A DNA stretch of 64,000 bases, from assembly GCA_003164815.1 (NCBI GenBank), contig PLUF01000075.1, positions 1 to 64,000 on the forward strand, in the 5' to 3' direction. A program made the translations under genes and the position numbers. Below, one piece after another: positions 41,860 through 49,305 of this stretch; within the stretch, counting starts at the first letter, position 1; each line of letters begins with the position of its first letter. The notes beneath the pieces were generated by a model. That model saw only the letters and a program-made list of their open reading frames with translations. It made no database searches and was not told where the DNA came from. The stretch is from Candidatus Gagatemarchaeum stordalenia. Its GTDB lineage: Archaea > Thermoproteota > Nitrososphaeria > Nitrososphaerales > Gagatemarchaeaceae.

Positions 41860-42130
41860 TTACAAAAAATCGTTCAAAAAAAAACACATGGTGGGATATG
41901 AATCATAGCCGCAACGGGATTCTGGCAAGGCGACCAGGATGATGGCAAACAACACTCAATGAATTGAGTCTAGAAGGCGAACGATGTTCCGGCGAGAATG
42001 TGAATCGCAGTGGTGTTGATTCTATGGTTGCCACTGGAAGCCGGGGGCACCACGTTGCCATTTCCGTGCGGTTCAGAGAGAGAGAAAGAGATAGATGACT
42101 CAGAATGCGCTGGGAGTATTTAACGGCCGC
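41860..42130. repeat. Iteron block B, conserved left part
   Basis: From TACAAAAAATCGTTCAAAAA through CGGCCGCTCGTCATGTTGCC this matches 55325-55610 almost throughout (for example GAGTCTAGAAGGCGAACGAT, GGTTGCCACTGGAAGCCGGG). It is the non-repetitive lead-in to the iteron arrays. Confidence 0.75.
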
Positions 42131-42135
42131 TCGTC

Positions 42136-42268
42136 ATGTTGCCATCCGGGCATGGACGTTGACATCGTGGCAAGACAAAATGGCAACATCTGAGGCCGAA
42201 ATGGCAACATCAGACGGTGATTTGGCAACATCGATGGCAACATCGCGTTGACGGGCTTGGCAACATCT
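42136..42268. repeat. TGGCAACAT iteron array (block B)
   Basis: One inverted ATGTTGCCA (42136), then TGGCAACAT starting at 42181, 42202, 42223, 42235 and 42258. Block C has the same order and nearly the same spacing (21-23 bp with one short step). Confidence 0.75.
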
Positions 42269-42360
42269 GTTTGGGTGCAACCGACGTCTCAAATTGGAAG
42301 GCGGATCCCTCGGGCGCGGTGTTCATGCAATTTTTTCACATTATGGTACAGGAAAGAGAT

Positions 42361-42572
42361 CAGTCGCAAGGGTTGGGTCTCCCAGCGAATTTCCCCAGAG
42401 TCGCAGGGATTGCGACTTGCAGTTGCAAGGGTTGCAACTAGCTTGCTAATGCTCAACCCTCGAGCATTGCTTGATTGAAACAATACACAACGCTTGTGCA
42501 TTGAGCGGTTCGGGGTAATGCCCAACCCTTGGGTATTATCCCAGTTGGCGTAATACCCAACCCTTGGGTATT
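42361..42572. repeat. Array of palindromes with CAA-CCC-TTG centres and variable arms (block B)
   Basis: Successive hyphenated palindromes: AGTCGCAGGGATTGCGACT (42399), AGTTGCAAGGGTTGCAACT (42421), AATGCTCAACCCTCGAGCAT (42448), AATACACAACGCTTGTGCAT (42482), AATGCCCAACCCTTGGGTAT (42517), AATACCCAACCCTTGGGTAT (42552). Each keeps CAAnnnTTG (or its complement) in the middle while the outer arms change together, preserving the dyad. Spacing is about 34 bp for the last four. Confidence 0.75.
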
Positions 42573-42733
42573 GGCTGCACAACCTGGGAGCGTACACTTG
42601 GTTCAACCTCATTGGCAGACAGGCGTTGAGTAGCCCACGCTGGCCCTAAGCTCACAGATTCTTACCGCATTCATAGAGACATAGATGAAATATGGCGGCA
42701 AAGGCTCGTTCAGTATTTAACGCAGGTCGCGAA

Positions 42734-42830
42734 GGTTGCCAAAGGTCTCGGGAATCTGGCAACCCTGGCCCTAATTTGGCAACCCTGACAATAGTTTTTG
42801 GCAACCTTGTCATCTAGGGTTGCCAAACCA
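42734..42830. repeat. TGGCAACC iteron array (block B)
   Basis: GGTTGCCA at 42734, TGGCAACC at 42757, 42777 and 42799, and an inverted GGTTGCCA at 42818; spacing 20-23 bp. The same array is at 56359-56470. Confidence 0.7.
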
Positions 42831-42901
42831 TATGAAACGGGACTAGTCTAGACACTCCGCCCCCGCCAAACGTATACGCACTTCAGGTCCGGTCCTGCCC
42901 G

Positions 42902-43100
42902 GTGAATACGTTCCGTCACCGCGATGACACTGTTTACACACTCATCAGGAGCACTCCGGCAGACAGCATACTGTTGGCCAAAGCATTCTTCCTGGTGGTG
43001 TTACACTCTGTCCCCACCGACTTCCCATTGTGTATACAGAATGTCCCGCGCAGGCCAGAGTGTATACACACTATCGACATCGATTTCCCAGAGTGTATAC
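42902..43100. repeat. GTGTATAC iteron array, parS-like (array 2)
   Basis: GTGAATAC 42902, GTTTACAC 42932, GTGTTACAC 42998, then GTGTATAC at 43030, 43060 and 43093, spaced 30-33 bp. Sequence between the sites is also close to array 3, so the two were copied together. Confidence 0.7.
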
Positions 43101-43135
43101 TGTCTGTCCGCGCAGGCCTTTCGGTCAGATACAGA

Positions 43136-43930
43136 CTAGGTCTTCAGTTCCGATATCACTCTTGAGACTTCTGCCCTTTCGATTCCAAGGTTCCTCGCGA
43201 CGACCGAGTAATCTTCCTCTCTGAAGGAGGACAAGACGGAGGCAACCTTCTCCCTACCGATCATTGCGAACAGCTCCGTTCTCAGGTCAATGAGCTCGTC
43301 GTCAGAATACCACACGAGACCGTAGATATCTGCAATGTCCTTCATCCGCTTGTGCTCCTTGTCCCTGTTCGAGACGGAATTGAGCTTAGTAGCAAGAAGC
43401 ACGGCTGGTCTGGGCAGCATCAGCTTCGCTCTGAACTCCTCGCGACTGGCGAACCTCTTCCCGGCGAAGACCTGCGAGAGTAGCGGTTCGTCGACCGGCA
43501 CGAACCCGAGCACCTGTTTCGCTCTCGGATGGATGACGTCCACTATCGGGTCGACGTACATGTCGAAGATGAACGACTGGTTCACCCTCTTCGCCTCCTC
43601 CTCTGACAGCTCCCTCCTCGTCTCCGTGTGGAAGCGCTTCACGAACCGGAAGCTGAGCGGGCTGAAGCCGACCTCCTCGATTCTCGCGATGGTCCTGGCG
43701 AAGACAGAATCCTTGAGTTCCATGTCTGACCAGCTCGGGTCCATGTGAAAGCCTAGGTCGATGTCCCTGGAACCCATGAAATTTCGCCCCTCCGAAGCCC
43801 TGAAGTTCTCGTTCACCGTGAGATAGACGGCCCATCCTCCCAGAAGGCAGACCTGGCCTCCTAGCTCAGAGAGGACCTTGGAGAGCTGCGACTGGGATAC
43901 CTGGACTTCATAGTCCTGGTAGAGAGACAA
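43136..43930 (-). CDS. AbiEii-like nucleotidyltransferase toxin
   Basis: 264 residues, TTG start overlapping the upstream gene by 23 nt. Nucleotidyltransferase motif: VCLLGGWAVYLTVN (GG-W) followed by SRDIDLGFHM (D-x-D), and a lysine-bearing VLLATKLNSVSNRDKEHKRM in the helical half. This matches AbiEii/MNT-type toxins, which transfer nucleotides to tRNA or other targets and stop growth on phage infection. The C-terminal SREEDYSVVARNLGIERAEV-like part resembles a short HTH. Paired with an AbiEi-like antitoxin; it follows the GTGTATAC array. Confidence 0.7.
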   Translation of the reverse strand: MSLYQDYEVQVSQSQLSKVLSELGGQVCLLGGWAVYLTVNENFRASEGRNFMGSRDIDLGFHMDPSWSDMELKDSVFARTIARIEEVGFSPLSFRFVKRFHTETRRELSEEEAKRVNQSFIFDMYVDPIVDVIHPRAKQVLGFVPVDEPLLSQVFAGKRFASREEFRAKLMLPRPAVLLATKLNSVSNRDKEHKRMKDIADIYGLVWYSDDELIDLRTELFAMIGREKVASVLSSFREEDYSVVARNLGIERAEVSRVISELKT

Positions 43931-44516
43931 GCTTCTTCGCCTCCTTCCCCATCAGCATCTCTGCCGCCTCGACGCAGACGCCGCCTTCGGTGAGCAGGTC
44001 AACTATGAGCTGAGGGATTGAGACGATATTAAGGCCACCCCTCTCTGAGGCCCCGTAGAAGACCCGGGTGTCCCCAATCAGAACCCGAGTGTTCCCCTTT
44101 CCGACGAGCCCGTCCTTCGTGAGAAGGCCGTGCCACCTCGGGAGGTCGACCGGCTCGATGTAGAAATCTATTCTGGAGGGGAAGAGGTAGTTCTGCACGA
44201 GGTTCTCGGCCTGATACGTCGTCAGTGCGTACTTGAGGTCGCTCCTGCTGAGCACCTCGAGCGGCTTTCTCAGCATGTACTCCCTCCTTCCGGGCTCGAC
44301 CCGCCACTCCACCCAGTGCGCCACCATTCCCTTGAAGTCCTTCACCCTCGTCCCTTCTATCAGGCCTTCGCCCTCCAGCTTTCCTAGGAGCTCATGGACC
44401 CACGGGTAAGATCCTCCGCACTCCTTGGCTATCCTGTACCTTGACAGGGTGCCCGATGGGTTGTTGAGGAGTATGCGCAGGGCCCTCTCTCTGATTAGTC
44501 CCCTTCTCTCAGCCAT
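43908..44516 (-). CDS. AbiEi-like antitoxin/regulator
   Basis: About 202 residues from ATG at 44516 (a TTG at 44558 would place the start inside the operator). N-terminal winged helix: RERALRILLNNPSGTLSRYR, IAKECGGSYPWVHELLGKLE, then the wing VKDFKGMVAHWVEWRVEPG. The C-terminal domain includes NYLFPSRIDFYIEPVDLPRW and TRVFYGASERGGLNIVSIPQ, as in AbiEi-type proteins whose C-domain neutralises the toxin. In AbiE systems this protein represses its own operon through inverted repeats, matching the palindrome upstream. Confidence 0.65.
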   Translation of the reverse strand: MAERRGLIRERALRILLNNPSGTLSRYRIAKECGGSYPWVHELLGKLEGEGLIEGTRVKDFKGMVAHWVEWRVEPGRREYMLRKPLEVLSRSDLKYALTTYQAENLVQNYLFPSRIDFYIEPVDLPRWHGLLTKDGLVGKGNTRVLIGDTRVFYGASERGGLNIVSIPQLIVDLLTEGGVCVEAAEMLMGKEAKKLVSLPGL

Positions 44517-44559
44517 CCGACCACCCGCGTATATCGGTGACGTCCATTTTCTCTCCAAT

Positions 44560-44597
44560 TACCTAGATGTAGGTAAGTGGCGACATATTTAAGCCCT
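44560..44597 (-). promoter_or_regulatory. AbiE promoter: TATA box and TTACCTA/TAGGTAA operator
   Basis: Minus strand: GGGCTTAAATATGTCGCC (44597-44580) then TTACCTACATCTAGGTAA (44577-44560), a 7-bp inverted repeat with a 4-bp spacer lying where transcription should start. This supports autorepression by the winged-helix antitoxin. Confidence 0.65.
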
Positions 44598-44667
44598 GCC
44601 GATATAGGTTGATTCTTGCGAAATCGAATGCGACCCGTCTGTTAAACATTCTCAGGACCCGGATGAT

Positions 44668-44766
44668 ATGCAGTCAACGTCAGTCGACCGGAAAGTCAAC
44701 CTCACGGGGCTGAAGAGGTTCGCCCTCGAGAGCCTCCCCACGGGTCCTCTTCGGGCCCGCTCCTAA
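44668..44766 (+). pseudogene. Truncated copy of the small gene next to integrase 2
   Basis: ATG at 44668 gives 32 residues: VDRKVNLTGLKRFALESLPT then GPLRARS. The first 28 match TVRKIRLTELKKFALEKIPA then GALRED of the 59-aa protein at 57542. The match ends at the GGGCCCGC core where the duplicated integrase leader begins, so the 3' half has been replaced by that leader. Confidence 0.75.
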
Positions 44767-44880
44767 TCCGGTTCGATACCCAGTTTCCTCCTTCGAACTG
44801 GGTTCCATTGTGATAAGAAGCAATCGTGCCGAGGGATAAAAAGACCACCAAACTCTCCTTTTACGCAGCGCGAGCTTTCT
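44751..44880. repeat. Integrase leader/att-like sequence (right copy of the 130-bp direct repeat)
   Basis: About 93% identical to 24341-24470 and in the same orientation, offset by exactly 20,410 bp. No integrase body follows to the left; a truncated small gene abuts it instead. It is either the right attachment site of a 20.4-kb insertion or what remains of a third integrase locus after deletion. Confidence 0.7.
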
Positions 44881-45019
44881 TGGATTGAAGGGCGGAGTTT
44901 GACGAATCGGTGATTGATATATGGGCATGTTAATAACAATGATAGTGGTGCCATCTAGGCTAAACGAGATGACTGGCTGATATGAATGTCCGAATTGTCT
45001 TCATAGGGAATCTCGCAGT

Positions 45020-45289
45020 GTGCCACAGATTTCAGACGAGTACCGAAGGCTCAGCCGGGTGAAGTTTCGAGTGAAGGTTGACCTATTGGTTCTGGGGGGA
45101 GCATTCTTCCTGTTTTCGGGCATTCTGGCCATTATTGTTACTGTAATCAGGGATTCTCCATCGGGACTTCTGGCTGGAGGCAATTCAATCATTGGGGCCA
45201 CGTTAGGGAGCCTCCTCGGTGTTCTTGTGGGAGTCTTTCTCATCAGGTTGGGGACCAAGAGAGGCAAGTTCAGCAAACGAAGCCGATAG
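45020..45289 (+). CDS. Small two-helix membrane protein
   Basis: 89 residues, GTG start. A basic cytoplasmic N-terminus (DEYRRLSRVKFRVKV) is followed by two helices (VLGGAFFLFSGILAIIVTVI; SIIGATLGSLLGVLVGVFLI) and a basic tail (RLGTKRGKFSKRSR). It resembles the 72-aa protein at 63151 only in size and type. Function unknown. Confidence 0.5.
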   Translation: MPQISDEYRRLSRVKFRVKVDLLVLGGAFFLFSGILAIIVTVIRDSPSGLLAGGNSIIGATLGSLLGVLVGVFLIRLGTKRGKFSKRSR

Positions 45290-45399
45290 TCGGGCCAGCT
45301 ATCGACCACGTCAGTTCTCTTTGGACCCCATAATCAATGCATTTCGGCGAGTGGAATTTGATGTGGGCGATCCTGCATGTGTCCCGCTGACAGGGGGAA

Positions 45400-46128
45400 T
45401 CAGGGAACTGCGACGACTTGTATTTTGACCACATTCATGAAGTAGGGATTGTTGAAGAAGTCAGAACCCGCATTTGACGAGCTGCACGATAGGTAGCAAC
45501 TTGAGCTTGCGGTCGAACTAAGGTATGCGCCGCCAGATGAACTCACACTGTCAGGAGAGACCTGGAATTCGTACGCGTACTGACAACCTCCAGTGCAGGT
45601 TGTCGAGATGATGTAGTTGCCATCCGCGCCAGCGTCCCATATCAGGATCTTTTGAGTTCCCCCCGTAACCGTCGTACAATTGTGGTATATGTCGCAGGAC
45701 AGATACTGCCAATATACGTACGCGTAGAGTTGGGAGTCAGCTGAGGATGAACTGGATGTGTACACATATCCGCTGAATGACAGGTATGCGCTCGCGTAGA
45801 CGTACCCGCTGCCAGTCGTAGCCGTTGGACCGTCACCGCTGACGTCGAAGATACCATTGGCAAGTGTGCTGTACTGGCTTCCCAAGTAGTTGGCTGCGTA
45901 AGTGTAAAGGAGGTCGCTTCCGCTAATGGGACTTGTGCCAATCTTGGCACAATACTGCCCTACAAGATCGTTGGCGATATCGTGCACAGAAACGCAAGTA
46001 TTGTTGGAAGGGGTCGAGGAGAAGCTGGTGTAGTTCGGGTAGGTAATCGTACCAGAGGCGATGCCGGCGGTGGGACTCAGTAGCACGATTATCGCGAATG
46101 AGGCGACGATTGCCAGTAAGTTCCTCAT
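45400..46128 (-). CDS. Secreted beta-rich protein
   Basis: 242 residues from ATG at 46128; the longer frame upstream is a shadow of the neighbouring gene. A signal peptide (LLAIVASFAIIVLLSPTAGI) is followed by about 215 residues rich in Tyr, Ser and Gly with Cys pairs (NTCVSVH, GQYCAK, LSCDIYHNCT, TTCTGGC, SSCYLSC). A jelly-roll-like domain is possible (GYVYASAYLSFSGYVYTSSS, GNYIISTTCTGGCQYAYEFQ). It starts 1 nt after the previous stop, so it is co-expressed with the 186-aa protein. No family recognised. Confidence 0.65.
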   Translation of the reverse strand: MRNLLAIVASFAIIVLLSPTAGIASGTITYPNYTSFSSTPSNNTCVSVHDIANDLVGQYCAKIGTSPISGSDLLYTYAANYLGSQYSTLANGIFDVSGDGPTATTGSGYVYASAYLSFSGYVYTSSSSSADSQLYAYVYWQYLSCDIYHNCTTVTGGTQKILIWDAGADGNYIISTTCTGGCQYAYEFQVSPDSVSSSGGAYLSSTASSSCYLSCSSSNAGSDFFNNPYFMNVVKIQVVAVP

Positions 46129-46129
46129 C

Positions 46130-46690
46130 TTAGGCCACCTCGACCAGCACCGGAACGTCAGCCTCGATGTATCCGCCTGGCTGACTGGATTGGTGTTGAA
46201 AGACAGTAAGCTGAAGCGTAAGGACCCCTGCCTGGGCCGACGATCCAATAGCTATGGTAACGGGAAGAACTACTTGACTTTGCCCTGAGATGACTGCGCC
46301 TGAAGGATAAGTTGTCTGGACACTTGTTGGCAATACGACCCCGGCGTTGTTGTTCTCGGCAAGGCTAGGACTAGCAAAAGCGTTCGGCTCGCTCAATGTT
46401 GTGTAGAAGGTGCCCGCTACAGGGGAGCTAACTCGGAAGAGAAGAGTGGCCGCTGATCCCGGAACGAGTGAAACTGATTTGTTCAGTAGGGTAATCGTAA
46501 CGGGATAGAAGGTTCCACCTGTCGTGATTGTAAAAGTTGATAGTGTTGAGGAAGTTGACAAATGTGACGGTACCGCCGGTCCTGTCGTCGTTATTGCCGT
46601 CCCAGGAGAACCGCCGCTTGCGGACGAGACTACAACACCCGCCACAATAGCCAACAGAAGGGAGATGCCCGCTACGAGATACTTCATCAT
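46130..46690 (-). CDS. Secreted Ig-like single-domain protein
   Basis: 186 residues with a signal peptide (VAGISLLLAIVAGVVVSSAS). The mature chain has an Ig-like beta alternation (TFYPVTITLLNKSVSLVPGS, AVISGQSQVVLPVTIAIGSS, GVLTLQLTVFQHQSSQPGGY) and no Cys. It heads a two-gene operon with 45400. The promoter, with the ACAATGT/CTAGCA element and CATATATG box, lies in a duplicated segment also found upstream of 26765. Confidence 0.65.
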   Translation of the reverse strand: MMKYLVAGISLLLAIVAGVVVSSASGGSPGTAITTTGPAVPSHLSTSSTLSTFTITTGGTFYPVTITLLNKSVSLVPGSAATLLFRVSSPVAGTFYTTLSEPNAFASPSLAENNNAGVVLPTSVQTTYPSGAVISGQSQVVLPVTIAIGSSAQAGVLTLQLTVFQHQSSQPGGYIEADVPVLVEVA

Positions 46691-46710
46691 GTATTGTATT
46701 CAATTTCGGC

Positions 46711-46757
46711 ATATATGGCTGTGGCTGACAATGTAAGACATGTGCTAGCAGTTACAA
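46711..46757 (-). promoter_or_regulatory. Promoter of the gene at 46130 with CTAGCAC/ACATTGT element
   Basis: Minus strand: TAACTGCTAGCACATGTCTT then ACATTGTCAGCCACAGC and CATATATG, ATG about 25 nt further: a leaderless-type promoter with the island's common upstream element. Confidence 0.6.
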
Positions 46758-46873
46758 AGGATGGGGGGGAATTTGTTAACATACTCTGGTCTTGTAAATT
46801 GGGGATAGCTCAGGTCGCGCCTTTTGGATACGCCGGTTTCTTTCAAGGTAGCTGACTTGCCTTCTCTCGCCAG
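46718..46873. repeat. Duplicated promoter-plus-gene-end segment (copy 2) with gene relic
   Basis: Matches 27768-27925. The minus frame at 46776-46880 still reads RRQVSYLERNRRIQKARPEL, equivalent to SQVSYLDRNRHIQKG at the end of the gene at 27798, but the upstream body of that gene is absent, so this copy is a relic. Confidence 0.65.
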
Positions 46874-47020
46874 GTGGGCTGCTGCTATCCGGGTGCGGCG
46901 AGCTTAATCTTCCTGCAGGTTCAAGGCGCGTTATCTCTCGATTAGAAGCGGCGGATCCTAGACCATTTACTGAGACCTGTGCCGCAGTCTGAATTCTATC
47001 AATGCCCAAGACTGATTATG

Positions 47021-47692
47021 CTATACCGGGGTAACAACGAAATCGACAGACAGATAGCATGATGGAGGATTTGGGCACCCGAAGGCCCCGTTTCCCTCGT
47101 AGTTGCCGCCGTAGAAGAGCTCCCGATATGAGAAGTACTGGAGAACAAGCAAATTTGCAGCTTCTGAGCCAGGATTGGGGATGTAGAACATTATCCAAAG
47201 ATCGACGTGGGATCCAGCGGGCAGATACAGTCCTCCGTTGATGTCAGGGATCGTCTTATTTGGGTATGTGCCCGGAAAAGAGGCGTTCTCTATGTAGTTC
47301 TGGTTCTGAAATGATCCTGTCCCATTCGTGACTTGTACCGAGAATCCACCTCCCAACGAGGTGTTGCCAGAGCCTACGTTTGAGATGGTTACGTTTGCCA
47401 ACAGGAACAGGGAAGAAGACGGGGGATTGACCTGATTCGATCCTGGTTCGAAGTTTATTCTTCCCGCCTCATCGAAATGATAGTTGTGGAGAGTGATACT
47501 CAACCTTCCGTCTGATGCCGAGCCTGTCCCGCAAACGTAGGTGAATCCACTTTCAGAAGAGATGCTGAAGTCTTGACCGGGGCCACAGACTGGCTTCGCC
47601 GGTGAGTTTCTGCTGACTAGAAGATAAGCCGCTAGACTTCCTGCGATCAGGATTACGAGAAGAACTGACAGGAGCGTTCGTCGCCATTTCAA
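47021..47692 (-). CDS. Membrane-anchored DUF4352-like extracellular protein
   Basis: 223 residues. An anchor helix (TLLSVLLVILIAGSLAAYLL) is followed by an immunoglobulin-like domain with the DUF4352-type order: SLFLLANVTISNVGSGNTSL, SVQVTNGTGSFQ, then LPAGSHVDLWIMFYIPNPGS. Cys occur at PVCGPGQ, YVCGTG, GCPNPPSCYL. Such domains bind partners on the cell surface. A broken copy of its 5' end lies at 52.3 kb. Confidence 0.6.
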   Translation of the reverse strand: MKWRRTLLSVLLVILIAGSLAAYLLVSRNSPAKPVCGPGQDFSISSESGFTYVCGTGSASDGRLSITLHNYHFDEAGRINFEPGSNQVNPPSSSLFLLANVTISNVGSGNTSLGGGFSVQVTNGTGSFQNQNYIENASFPGTYPNKTIPDINGGLYLPAGSHVDLWIMFYIPNPGSEAANLLVLQYFSYRELFYGGNYEGNGAFGCPNPPSCYLSVDFVVTPV

Positions 47693-47784
47693 CGACTCTC
47701 ACCATTGGCTCCCTTGTGGCGCTGACAGACTCTCTTTGACCGCTGATGACAAGAACCGGGCGTCTCCAATGGGTTTGGTGCCCG

Positions 47785-49089
47785 TTAGCAAGCAGTGTTG
47801 GAGGAGAATACTATCGGCCAATTGGTGTCCTGGCCACTATAGTAGCTGTTCGCGTAGAGGTAGTAGTAAGAGTACTGACTCTGAAAACTGAATGCCTCTG
47901 TCGTATGTTGGTTGTACGCCGTTGTGCTGGTGAAGGACACGGAGGGACCGCCATAGGGAGAAGTTATGGTCGCTCCCACTGAGTAGTAGTAGCCGTTTGC
48001 CGTCGTGATGGTATGCTGCGTATTGGCTGCGTACTCCTCCCATGAGAGGCCATCTGACTGAATAGTCGATAGGCTGAGGCAGTCTCCAGGCAAGCTGGTT
48101 GATGTGCCTGCGTCCAACCAAGCTTCGTCGCTTCCCTGCCAGTAGACCGCGTAGACGACGTACTCGCTTGTCGCAAGGTAGTCTTGGACCGGGCAAGTAT
48201 AGCCATTCCAGTCCAATGGGTTGCAGACGTACCACTCATCGTCTTCGTAGGCGAACTGCGTGTTTGAGTAGTATCCATCCCCGCCATAGAGCAGCGGCCA
48301 GTTGGTCGACTCGCTTGCAGAGTTGGTCGAGGACCCGTCAACCGACCATCCCGAGCCGGTCGTCAACTCCACCGAGGTCGTGTCCGAACTCGATGTCCCG
48401 TAGGTGAACTCATTCGTCATGTAGCCAGTCGCATGCGCTTCGCCGATGGTAGTCCAAACGTTAGCGTAGGTTGCGATGTACACCCAGCATCCCTGTTGCA
48501 ATCCCGTACAAGACGACTGTCCTGTCTGGGGGTTCGATTGCTGCTGCAGTTGCATTGGTACTGCGCTGTTCAGGTTCATCGATACCAATTGCGTCTGGTA
48601 CGTAGTTCCTTGGATGTAGGTCGACCAGAAGTAGGATCCTACCATTTCCGTGACGTTGCTGGGCAGGACTCTGGTAACAACCACCGAGTACTCGATGCAT
48701 TGGCCCGATATCGCCGTTGCGAGGGCCGGGTCGTACAGCGAGACCTGGCCGCTTGAGCCGGTCTGGGACTGAGTCAGCATGACTGGCTGACCGCCGCCGG
48801 CCGGGTACCTGAAGAACTCGACGTTGTATCCTGCGAGGGCACTTGACCCGCTGGTCGCTGAGCCATTTGAACCGCTCAGAGTCAGCACAGCAACGGGACT
48901 CGCGCCCGGGGAGGCCTGAACCGTGTGGGAAGATGTGGCAATCATTGAGACTGAGAATAGCGCGATCAGCAGAAAAGCTGAGAGTTTCTTACACTGCAGT
49001 CCATTTGGGCTCAACGTGCTTGCCAAGTGTCTTACGCTTGCGAGCCCGCCAATCGACTGTAGCAATCCCATCCCGGGTCTTGCTTCCAT
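47785..49089 (-). CDS. Large secreted protein of unknown function
   Basis: 434 residues from ATG at 49089, about 25 nt from an AGATATAACA-type TATA box (leaderless). A long n-region precedes the signal helix (LSAFLLIALFSVSMIATSSH). The mature chain is rich in Tyr, Trp, Ser and Thr with Cys pairs (SCTGLQQGCWVYI, CNPLDWNGYTCPVQ). Segments such as VYIATYANVWTTIGEAHATG and SYYYLYANSYYSGQDTNWPI suggest extended beta sheets. The N-terminal 100 residues look like a separate Ig-type domain (VAVLTLSGSNGSATSG, GYNVEFFRYPAGGG). No family recognised. Confidence 0.65.
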   Translation of the reverse strand: MEARPGMGLLQSIGGLASVRHLASTLSPNGLQCKKLSAFLLIALFSVSMIATSSHTVQASPGASPVAVLTLSGSNGSATSGSSALAGYNVEFFRYPAGGGQPVMLTQSQTGSSGQVSLYDPALATAISGQCIEYSVVVTRVLPSNVTEMVGSYFWSTYIQGTTYQTQLVSMNLNSAVPMQLQQQSNPQTGQSSCTGLQQGCWVYIATYANVWTTIGEAHATGYMTNEFTYGTSSSDTTSVELTTGSGWSVDGSSTNSASESTNWPLLYGGDGYYSNTQFAYEDDEWYVCNPLDWNGYTCPVQDYLATSEYVVYAVYWQGSDEAWLDAGTSTSLPGDCLSLSTIQSDGLSWEEYAANTQHTITTANGYYYSVGATITSPYGGPSVSFTSTTAYNQHTTEAFSFQSQYSYYYLYANSYYSGQDTNWPIVFSSNTAC

Positions 49090-49109
49090 ATTCTGACGAG
49101 AATCAGAAC

Positions 49110-49154
49110 GAGATATAACATCGCGTCTTGCAATGTAGAACAGGTGCTAGCAAG
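49110..49154 (-). promoter_or_regulatory. Promoter of the gene at 47785 with CTTGC/GCAAG dyad
   Basis: Minus strand: CTTGCTAGCACCTGTTCTAC then ATTGCAAGACGCG and TTATATCT. The element starts CTTGC and ends GCAAG, an imperfect 28-bp dyad directly upstream of the TATA box. Confidence 0.65.
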
Positions 49155-49305
49155 TCGGGTCTCCAAACAATCGAAGCCGCCCTAAAGCATGGATCTATCG
49201 AAAAACCTCCAAACCCTAGCACAGTAGAGCAGACACTTGCCGATGAAGAGAGGCGTTTGAGGAAACCCTAATTAGTAGGTTCATAAAACATTCCCACGCC
49301 TTCCT

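Noticed and set aside
41531-41887. 118-codon minus-strand ORF in decayed element DNA
   Set aside because: Overlaps repeats shared with two other loci where the frame is not kept.
41860-43100. CRISPR array as explanation for the regular repeats
   Set aside because: Repeats are short (8-21 bp), of four kinds, with 20-35 bp periods and no constant repeat of CRISPR length; no cas genes are present.
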